A DNA stretch of 64,000 bases. Source: Pseudomonas costantinii (GTDB lineage: Bacteria; Pseudomonadota; Gammaproteobacteria; Pseudomonadales; Pseudomonadaceae). The stretch spans positions 496,001-560,000 of the forward strand of contig NZ_MDDR01000034.1 of NCBI RefSeq assembly GCF_001870435.1, read 5' to 3'. The position numbers were made by a program, and so were the translations under genes. The notes under the pieces are model-generated. The model made no database searches, was not told where the DNA came from, and was given only the letters and a program-made list of their open reading frames with translations. Below, piece after piece: positions 56,487 through 64,000 of this stretch. Every line of letters begins with the position of its first letter. Position 1 is the first letter of the stretch.

Positions 56487-56594
56487 GGCATTTCCCTCTG
56501 ATTGAGTGTGCGTCATGCCAAAGCCTAGTCAGGCTTTGGCATCCTGCAATCAGAGGTGGCAGTCACCGAATGGTTCCCACCGATCCCAGGCTTA

Positions 56595-57677
56595 TTACTC
56601 GGCGATCAGCGCTTCAACCTTGAGGATCTGCGCTTCCAGCGTCGCACGGTCCTTGCAGCGCAGATTGGCGTGGCCAACCTTGCGCCCGGCCTTGAAGGCC
56701 TTGCCGTAGTGATGCAGGTGGCAGTCATCGATAGCGATGACTTTTTCCACCGGCGGGACCACGCCGATGAAGTTGAGCATGGCGCTCTCGCCGACCTTGG
56801 CCGTGGAGCCCAGCGGCAAGCCGGCTACCGCCCGCAGGTGGTTTTCGAACTGGCTGCACTCGGCGCCTTCGGTGGTCCAGTGCCCGGAGTTGTGTACGCG
56901 CGGGGCGATTTCGTTGGCCTTGAGGCCACCGTCGACTTCAAAGAACTCGAACGCCATCACGCCGACGTAATCCAGTTGCTTGAGCACCCGGCTGGAATAG
57001 TCTTGAGCCAGCGCCTGCAACGGGTGGTCAGTGCTGGCCACGGACAGCTTGAGGATGCCGCTGTCGTGGGTGTTGTGCACCAACGGGTAGAAGCGGGTTT
57101 CGCCATCACGGGCGCGCACGGCAATCAGCGAAACTTCGCCGGTGAACGGCACAAAGCCTTCCAGCAAGCAGGCGACGCTGCCCAGCTCGGCGAACGTGCC
57201 GACCACATCGGCGGCAGTACGCAGGACTTTCTGGCCCTTACCGTCGTAACCCAGGGTGCGGGTTTTCAGCACGGCCGGCAGGCCGATGCTGGCGACGGCG
57301 GCGTCCAGGTCCGCCTGGGACTGGATATCGGCGAAGGCCGGGGTCGGAATGCCCAGGTCCTTGAACATGCTTTTCTCGAACCAGCGGTCGCGAGCGATGC
57401 GCAGCGCTTCGGCGCTCGGGTACACCGGCACGAACTGCGAGAGGAAGGCCACGGTTTCGGCCGGGACGCTTTCGAACTCGAAAGTGACCAGGTCGACTTC
57501 ATCAGCCAGTTGGCGCAGGTGGTCCGGGTCGCTGTAGTCAGCCCGCAGATGTTCACCCAACGCAGCCGCGCAAGCATCCGGCGCCGGGTCCAGGAACGCG
57601 AAGTTCATCCCCAGCGGAGTTCCCGCCAGGGCCAGCATGCGGCCCAACTGGCCACCACCGATTACACCGATTTTCAT
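56595..57677 (-). CDS. purK: N5-carboxyaminoimidazole ribonucleotide synthase
   Basis: 360 residues from the ATG at 57677, GAGG upstream. ATP-grasp enzyme: KIGVIGGGQLGRMLALAG at the N terminus, VLKTRTLGYDGKGQ as the ATP-binding loop, and FFEVDGGLKANEIAPRVHNSGHWT as the metal/phosphate site. It carboxylates AIR to N5-CAIR with ATP and bicarbonate, feeding PurE. purE is 11 bp upstream on the same strand. Confidence 0.96.
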   Translation of the reverse strand: MKIGVIGGGQLGRMLALAGTPLGMNFAFLDPAPDACAAALGEHLRADYSDPDHLRQLADEVDLVTFEFESVPAETVAFLSQFVPVYPSAEALRIARDRWFEKSMFKDLGIPTPAFADIQSQADLDAAVASIGLPAVLKTRTLGYDGKGQKVLRTAADVVGTFAELGSVACLLEGFVPFTGEVSLIAVRARDGETRFYPLVHNTHDSGILKLSVASTDHPLQALAQDYSSRVLKQLDYVGVMAFEFFEVDGGLKANEIAPRVHNSGHWTTEGAECSQFENHLRAVAGLPLGSTAKVGESAMLNFIGVVPPVEKVIAIDDCHLHHYGKAFKAGRKVGHANLRCKDRATLEAQILKVEALIAE

Positions 57678-57688
57678 CGTCAACAACC

Positions 57689-58180
57689 TCAGGCAATGCG
57701 TGGGTCTGGATTATCCAGGACGCTGTCTGTCTGCTCAGCACGGAATTTTTTCAGCACCGCGTGGAACTGCGGGTGCTTGGCGCCCAGGATGCTGGCGGAC
57801 AGCAAGGCTGCGTTGATCGCGCCGGCCTTGCCGATCGCCAGGGTCGCCACCGGAATACCGGCCGGCATCTGCACGATGGACAACAGCGAATCCACGCCCG
57901 AGAGCATCGACGACTGCACCGGCACACCGAGCACCGGCAGGTGGGTCTTGGCCGCACACATGCCTGGCAGGTGCGCTGCACCACCGGCACCGGCGATGAT
58001 CACCTCGATGCCACGGGATTCTGCTTCATCGGCATACTGGAACAGCAAATCCGGGGTGCGGTGGGCAGAGACCACTTTCACTTCATACGGAATGCCGAGT
58101 TTTTCCAGCATATCGGCGGTGTGGCTAAGGGTGGACCAATCGGACTTGGAGCCCATGATCACGCCAACCAATGCACTCAT
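57689..58180 (-). CDS. purE: N5-carboxyaminoimidazole ribonucleotide mutase
   Basis: 163 residues, class I PurE. Motifs VGVIMGSKSDWSTLSHTADML, VVSAHRTPD (catalytic His) and IAGAGGAAHLPGMCAA are intact. It converts N5-CAIR to CAIR in purine synthesis. An AGAGGC ribosome site lies upstream. A terminator-like hairpin sits 38 bp before the start codon, inside the leader. Confidence 0.97.
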   Translation of the reverse strand: MSALVGVIMGSKSDWSTLSHTADMLEKLGIPYEVKVVSAHRTPDLLFQYADEAESRGIEVIIAGAGGAAHLPGMCAAKTHLPVLGVPVQSSMLSGVDSLLSIVQMPAGIPVATLAIGKAGAINAALLSASILGAKHPQFHAVLKKFRAEQTDSVLDNPDPRIA

Positions 58181-58218
58181 CGTCGTGCCTCTTCTCTCTG
58201 GGCGCCCACAGGCGCGTC

Positions 58219-58260
58219 AAAAAACAACAAGCCACGCGGGAAATCCGGCGTGGCTTGTTG
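58219..58260 (-). terminator. Intrinsic-terminator hairpin in the purE leader (possible attenuator)
   Basis: On the minus strand CAACAAGCCACGC and GCGTGGCTTGTTG form a 13-bp stem with a 10-base loop followed by six T. It lies between a probable promoter (58299-58304) and purE (58180), where a terminator would have to be overridden. Two overlapping shorter hairpins lie just upstream (58271-58287 and 58283-58295) and cannot form together. Confidence 0.7.
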
Positions 58261-58298
58261 TACGAATTAAGGCCGGTTGGACCGGCCGAAGGCCGCGC

Positions 58299-58304
58299 AG
58301 TATA
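58299..58304 (-). promoter_or_regulatory. Probable -10 element of purEK
   Basis: TATACT on the minus strand, about 120 bp before the purE start. The -35 region 17 bp upstream is poor (GCTGTT). It places the start of transcription just upstream of the leader hairpins. Confidence 0.5.
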
Positions 58305-58528
58305 CCGTAATAACGCAGATAAACAGCCCCTCGGGTGACCATCTGTCTTATGCGCGCAAGCGGCAGCTTTACTGACTTTCAGGTCAATTCGCTGCCGCCT
58401 GCAGGAAAGCCGAAACTTCATGCCTTCGACGTCGAATGCCACTACTGCGTTTGACTATGGCACTGACAGGCAATTCAAGAGGCCAGCCTTACTGTGAGCA
58501 CATATCCCTAACGACAAGTACTGCCCCC

Positions 58529-60271
58529 ATGAACACATCGGTTGACTATTACAGCAGCCTGCCGGCTCCCCACGACATCCTCAGCCTGACGCCACCCGAA
58601 ACGGTCGCACTGCTGAAGGCACTGAACAAAAACGTCATCTACACCCTCGGCAATATGCCCACCCGCCCAGTCAGCGCACTGAAGCTGCTGACACAAGTAC
58701 TCGAACCCTTCCTGCCGGCGCCCGAACTGGACGCGATCTTCTATACCAGCCCGTCATCGGCTTCTACACCGCAACAAACCTTACACGAGCTCCTCAACAA
58801 CCTCGTCCTGTTCAACACATTGCCCTCCAGCTACGACGCCACCTCGGCGGAGTTCTACACCTTTGCAGCAGGCGCCATGAAGGCACTGCCGCCCGACTGT
58901 CAGACGTTGTTGAAGATAACCTTGAAGAACCTCCAGGGCATCGAGTTCTACCTGAGTGATCTCGCCGACTTCTGGCAAACCCGGCACGCCTACAGCGAAA
59001 TGACCCACCAGGCGTATGTCGCCCGCGCCTTCGCGGCCCAACTCCAATGTGCGGCGTCACTTCGGCTGGCGGACGGCTCGCTGAGCCTTGAGAGCGTGGC
59101 GCTGATCACCCTCCTCGCGTCACCCGGCCATATTTCCGGTTGCCACCTCTACCGGATCGCGCTTCAGGACGAGGAGTACCAGGCGCACATCCCCCTGTCC
59201 GGCGCCTTCCTGATTACTCGCGCCACCGCGAACCCCGCGCCGGGTAAAAACCCCTGCGTCCTCTACATACCTGGGCTCAAGCTGCAGGAATTTCACTCCC
59301 CTGCGCTACTCAAGGCCCATCTGATCGCCGAGTTGAGCCCGGCCACCCTTCACCGACTGCTGCCCTGCATTGATCGCAACCAGCTCCAACGCGTGGAAAC
59401 ACTGACAAAACAGGGGCTACATGATGATCACGTTGACCTGTCCCCCGTCGTGTCCGGCTCGCATTTTTACAGTGATGTGATCCTGGCGTTGATCAACCAG
59501 CAACGCCGGAATATCCGCCATGCCTGGGCATGGGCACACCCTCGACATTTCCGGGAAGCCAACTGGGCAAACCATCACATCGACACAGCCTCGGACCTCA
59601 GGTCATTGATGACACTTGAAACCACGTTCCGCGACCATGCGACCCCAGCCACAACCGCGTTCGAAAGAAGCCTGCCGCCCAAGCCAACCGCCCTTCCCGC
59701 GCCTACTGCGCCCAACCCCATCAACCTGAACGTTTTCATTCATCGTGACTTGCACGGCGACACCCGGCTGCCGTCCCTGCATGACGATTACTTTTCGTGG
59801 CTCGAAGCAGAGCTGGAAGAAATATCCGGCCGGAAAGTCCTAACTAGCTTTCACCGGGAAAACGGCCCAGTGTCTTTGATCAACTTCAATTACACAGGAG
59901 ATCATCAAGACAGAATATTTGCCTGGAAACATAGCATCCTCCAGCACCTGGAAAACCACTCGATCACCCCTACACCGCTCGATCTGTACCTGTTGCTGAC
60001 CCGAGACAACATCAACAGCACCGTCGCCGGCATAGCCAATTTGCGTGGAAATTTCGGCATCGCCGCGACGACGTCCTACCGAGTCGCGGCCCATGAAGTC
60101 GGCCACATGCTGGGCGCGGTACACGAGGACGGCGATAACATTTTCAATGGTTGGTGGCACGAAACCCTGATGAAAGGACGTGGCACTTTCTCGTTCCTGA
60201 AGGGCAATGCCTATCGATTCAGCAACAAAAACAGAGACAACATTCGCACCTACCTCAGCCAATTCGAATAG
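58529..60271 (+). CDS. Unrecognised protein with a C-terminal metzincin-type zinc protease motif
   Basis: 580 residues from the ATG at 58529; the frame is open to 58436 and no start has a good ribosome site. Near the C terminus it reads HEVGHMLGAVHED, an HExxHxxGxxH zinc motif with H522, E523, H526 and H532. The N-terminal 350 residues are helical, polar and without signal peptide or membrane helices. The plan loosely recalls large insecticidal or dermonecrotic-toxin-related proteins of Pseudomonas, but I cannot assign a family to the N-terminal part. A Pro/Ala linker (about 385-405) separates the two. There is no secretion gene or immunity-like gene beside it. Convergent with the LysR gene, 7 bp apart. 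Confidence 0.8.
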   Translation: MNTSVDYYSSLPAPHDILSLTPPETVALLKALNKNVIYTLGNMPTRPVSALKLLTQVLEPFLPAPELDAIFYTSPSSASTPQQTLHELLNNLVLFNTLPSSYDATSAEFYTFAAGAMKALPPDCQTLLKITLKNLQGIEFYLSDLADFWQTRHAYSEMTHQAYVARAFAAQLQCAASLRLADGSLSLESVALITLLASPGHISGCHLYRIALQDEEYQAHIPLSGAFLITRATANPAPGKNPCVLYIPGLKLQEFHSPALLKAHLIAELSPATLHRLLPCIDRNQLQRVETLTKQGLHDDHVDLSPVVSGSHFYSDVILALINQQRRNIRHAWAWAHPRHFREANWANHHIDTASDLRSLMTLETTFRDHATPATTAFERSLPPKPTALPAPTAPNPINLNVFIHRDLHGDTRLPSLHDDYFSWLEAELEEISGRKVLTSFHRENGPVSLINFNYTGDHQDRIFAWKHSILQHLENHSITPTPLDLYLLLTRDNINSTVAGIANLRGNFGIAATTSYRVAAHEVGHMLGAVHEDGDNIFNGWWHETLMKGRGTFSFLKGNAYRFSNKNRDNIRTYLSQFE

Positions 60272-60278
60272 CGGGAGA

Positions 60279-61190
60279 TCAGCTTGCCGGGCTGGCCGCA
60301 CCACCCTCAAGCTTGCGCCACAACAACCGCACATTCGCCTTGCGCACCAACGCGCAGCGATACAGGCGGATTTCCAGCGGCACATGCCATTGCGGGCCGC
60401 CGCACACCACCAGCTCACCTCGGGCCAGTTCGGCACGCACGCTCAACTGTGGCACCCAGGCAATGCCCAAGCCTTCCAGGGCCATGCTCTTGAGGCTATC
60501 GGCCATGGCGGTTTCGTACACGGTGGTAAAGCGCAGCGCCCGCTGGCGCAACAGCAGGTGCACCGAACGGCCGAGGAACGCGCCGGCGCTGTAGGCCAGC
60601 AACGGCACGCTGCCCTCGCCTTCCAAGTCGAACAACGGCTTGCCATCGGCATCGGCGGCGCACACCGGGAGCATTTCGGTGTTGCCCAGGTGCAATGACG
60701 GGAAGATCTCGGAATCCATCTGCATGGCCGCGTCCGGATCGTAGAACGCCAGCATCAGGTCACAGCCGCCTTCGCGCAGGGCGTGCACGGCGTCACCGAC
60801 GTTGGTGGCGACCAACCGTGTGGCGATGTTCAAACCTTCGTTGCGCAGTTGCGCGATCCAACGTGGGAAGAAGCCCAGCGCCAGGGAGTGAGCCGCCGCC
60901 ACTTGCATGACTTCGCCCTGCCCGCCTTCCAAGTGATGCAAATGGCGCAGTACTTCACCCAACTGCTCGACCACGGTGCGCGCGGTCACCAGGAACAGCT
61001 GCCCCGCCGCCGTCAGTTCAACCGGCGTGCGCGAGCGGTTGACCAACGTCAGGCCCAACGCCGCTTCAAGGCTGCGAATGCGTCGGCTGAACGCCGGCTG
61101 GGTGACAAAGCGCCGTTCCGCCGCCTGGGAAAAGCTGCGGGTCGCCGCCAGGGCGCTGAAGTCTTCCAACCATTTGCTCTCAAGGTTCAT
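60279..61190 (-). CDS. LysR-family regulator, HypT-like
   Basis: 303 residues from the ATG at 61190 with GGAGG upstream. The winged HTH is at about 5-60 (WLEDFSALAATRSFSQAAERR, then QPAFSRRIRSLEAALG). From memory it aligns well with E. coli HypT/YjiE, the hypochlorite-responsive regulator, through AAAHSLALGFFP and EGLGIAWVP. It is divergent from aspA across a 182-bp gap and may regulate it. Confidence 0.88.
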   Translation of the reverse strand: MNLESKWLEDFSALAATRSFSQAAERRFVTQPAFSRRIRSLEAALGLTLVNRSRTPVELTAAGQLFLVTARTVVEQLGEVLRHLHHLEGGQGEVMQVAAAHSLALGFFPRWIAQLRNEGLNIATRLVATNVGDAVHALREGGCDLMLAFYDPDAAMQMDSEIFPSLHLGNTEMLPVCAADADGKPLFDLEGEGSVPLLAYSAGAFLGRSVHLLLRQRALRFTTVYETAMADSLKSMALEGLGIAWVPQLSVRAELARGELVVCGGPQWHVPLEIRLYRCALVRKANVRLLWRKLEGGAASPAS

Positions 61191-61372
61191 CGCTTCCTCC
61201 CACGGATACGCACCATTTTGGCACACACGCCCGCCATGATAACCGGGTCACACTCACATTATGCCGTTTATGCATAGCCCAGTGCTTAACAGCATTGGCC
61301 CAAAAACTTCCACAAGCCTAGCATTCACAGCGTTCCGGCCGAGCCCGGGTCCCTATCGAGATGATTTCCGTC

Positions 61373-62797
<1,425 letters not shown>

Positions 62798-62850
62798 GCG
62801 TTTGTTGCACCGCTCACCAGGTTGAGGGACTAGACACCTCTCACCTTTTG

Positions 62851-62886
62851 AGGGCCTGAAGGCTCGATCTTCAGGCCCTTTTTTTT
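62851..62886 (+). terminator. Terminator downstream of aspA
   Basis: AGGGCCTGAAG and CTTCAGGCCCT form an 11-bp stem with a 7-base loop followed by eight T, 54 bp after the aspA stop. Confidence 0.92.
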
Positions 62887-63214
62887 GCCTGCCATTTCTC
62901 TTCTTATATAGGCACGCGCAACTTTCTGTTGCGACGTTTTATATATAAAACACATTCGCCATTTCTCGCCTTTGCGGCGTTACCTGAAAAAGCACCGACT
63001 TCTCGCAACTTCCCAGTGCATGCTCGGGCAGTGTGCAATTTCGTGTCATATAAGAACCAACGTTTCATATATGAAACGTTTCATTTTCAATTAATTGACC
63101 ATAACCCGTTCATATACAAAGATATTTTGTAATTAATATCCGCAAACAAAGCACTGGCATTGTTCGTGCAATAAACGGCGTATCACCTATAAAACAGACC
63201 AGAGTACCTTCCCA
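62887..63214 (+). promoter_or_regulatory. AT-rich control region with palindromic operator-like sites
   Basis: About 330 bp, much AT-richer than its neighbours, with no gene. A 22-bp perfect palindrome lies at 63059-63080 (AACGTTTCATATATGAAACG then TT). A 16-bp one, GTTTTATATATAAAAC, lies at 62936-62951. Related half-sites are at 62911-62920 (TTCTTATATA), 63045-63055 (TCATATAAGAA) and 63108-63117 (GTTCATATAC). The shared core TTTCATATATGAAA suggests a dimeric repressor or activator controlling the transporter genes that follow. The regulator is not in the window. Confidence 0.6.
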
Positions 63215-64000
63215 ATGGCTGTGAAAGAGCTGTACGCCGTAACCCCCGAATGGAATAAGCCCGCTCTCAAGGAAGAACTGGAGCCGACCGAAATTGAATT
63301 TCGTAACGTCGGTAAATGTTTCCCGGCCAAGGGTAAATCGGAAGCCCCCTTTGCCATTCGCGAGGTGAATTTCAAGATTCGCCGGGGTGAGGTGGTGTCG
63401 ATCATCGGCCCTTCCGGTTGTGGCAAAAGCACCATCCTCAATATGGGCTCGGGCTTGTACCGTCCCAGCGAAGGCGAAGTTTTTGTAGGCGGCGAACCGG
63501 TCACCGGCCCCGTGCCGCAAGTGGCTTTCATGTTGCAGAAAGACCTGCTGATGCCTTGGCGCAGCATTCGCCGCAACGTTGAACTGGGGCTGGAGATCCA
63601 GGGCGTGCCCGCCGCCACCCGCCAGGCCGTAGCCCTCGACCTGCTCAATCGCTGCCACCTCAATGGGTTTGCCGATCACTACCCGTTCCAGCTGTCCGGC
63701 GGGATGCGCCAGCGCGCTGCACTGGCCCGCACCCTGGCCATCGACCCGCAGGTGCTGTTCCTTGATGAGCCGTTCTCCGCCCTCGATGCCCAGACCAAGA
63801 TGATCCTGCAACAGGACATGGCGCGGATGTTGTTCGACGAAAAGAAGACCGCGCTGTTTATCACCCACGACCTGATCGAGGGCATCGCCATGTCCGACCG
63901 ATTGCTGGTCATGAGCGCCCGGCCCGGCACCATCATTGAAGAAATCAGCATCGACCTGCCGTTTCGCGATAACCCGCTGGAGCGCCGCAAGCTGCCGGAA
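63215..64000 (+). CDS. NitT/TauT-type ABC transporter ATPase (3' end cut by window)
   Basis: 262 codons are visible from the ATG at 63215; the frame is open at the edge. Walker A GPSGCGKST is at 65-73, the Q-loop at FMLQKDLLMPW, the signature LSGGMRQR, Walker B VLFLDEPFSALDAQT and the H-loop FITHDLIEG. The MLQKDLLMPW pattern is typical of SsuB/TauB/NrtD-type ATPases for small anionic or heterocyclic substrates. The permease and binding protein should follow to the right. The substrate cannot be told. Confidence 0.92.
   Translation, partial: MAVKELYAVTPEWNKPALKEELEPTEIEFRNVGKCFPAKGKSEAPFAIREVNFKIRRGEVVSIIGPSGCGKSTILNMGSGLYRPSEGEVFVGGEPVTGPVPQVAFMLQKDLLMPWRSIRRNVELGLEIQGVPAATRQAVALDLLNRCHLNGFADHYPFQLSGGMRQRAALARTLAIDPQVLFLDEPFSALDAQTKMILQQDMARMLFDEKKTALFITHDLIEGIAMSDRLLVMSARPGTIIEEISIDLPFRDNPLERRKLPE

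Overview
The window looks like chromosome from a Pseudomonas of the fluorescens group. GC is high. The genes include phoBR, pstSCAB-phoU, ubiCA, rubA/rubB, hupB, purEK and aspA in an order that, from memory, matches the PA5348 to PA5429 neighbourhood of P. aeruginosa. The spacers carry short palindromic repeats (TGTGGGAGC...GCTCCCACA and TCGTTCCCACGC... types) common in this group. I see no tRNA, rRNA, CRISPR array, insertion sequence or prophage.

Bases 1-35726 hold a complete H1-like (HSI-I type) type VI secretion system in two divergent arms. The leftward arm runs fha, tssJ, tssK, tssL, tssM, tagF, pppA, ppkA, tagT, tagS, tagR, with tagR cut by the left edge. It combines the membrane complex with the threonine-phosphorylation switch (TagRST sensing, PpkA kinase, PppA phosphatase, Fha target) and the TagF brake. 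The rightward arm runs tssA, tssB, tssC, hcp, tssE, tssF, tssG, clpV, vgrG and encodes sheath, tube, baseplate and recycling ATPase. It leads into an effector island: an Eag-type chaperone, a 1462-residue PAAR-Rhs effector, its probable immunity gene, a promoterless second Rhs 3' end with a different toxin tip, and a second probable immunity gene. The tagJ gene, which lies between hcp and tssE in P. aeruginosa, is absent.

Bases 35727-62886 are mostly conserved chromosome: hupB; rubredoxin and its reductase; ubiC-ubiA; a secreted repeat protein; phoB-phoR with a Pho box; a CNNM/CBS/CorC membrane protein; an M23-family protein; a REC-PilZ response regulator; and the pst-phoU phosphate operon with Pho boxes before pstS and pstC. 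Next come an MFS transporter, a hotdog thioesterase, a hexose-6-phosphate mutarotase, a DUF3299 exported protein, a GlsB-like membrane protein, purK-purE with a terminator-containing leader, a HypT-like LysR regulator and aspA. Between purE and the LysR gene lies an unrecognised 580-residue protein with a metzincin-type zinc motif (HExxHxxGxxH) near its C terminus.

The right end carries an AT-rich spacer with palindromic operator-like sites in front of a NitT/TauT-type ABC transporter ATPase cut by the window edge.

The most novel parts are the tandem Rhs tip/immunity modules (two toxins I cannot assign), the metzincin-like protein, the purE leader and the operator cluster at the right end.
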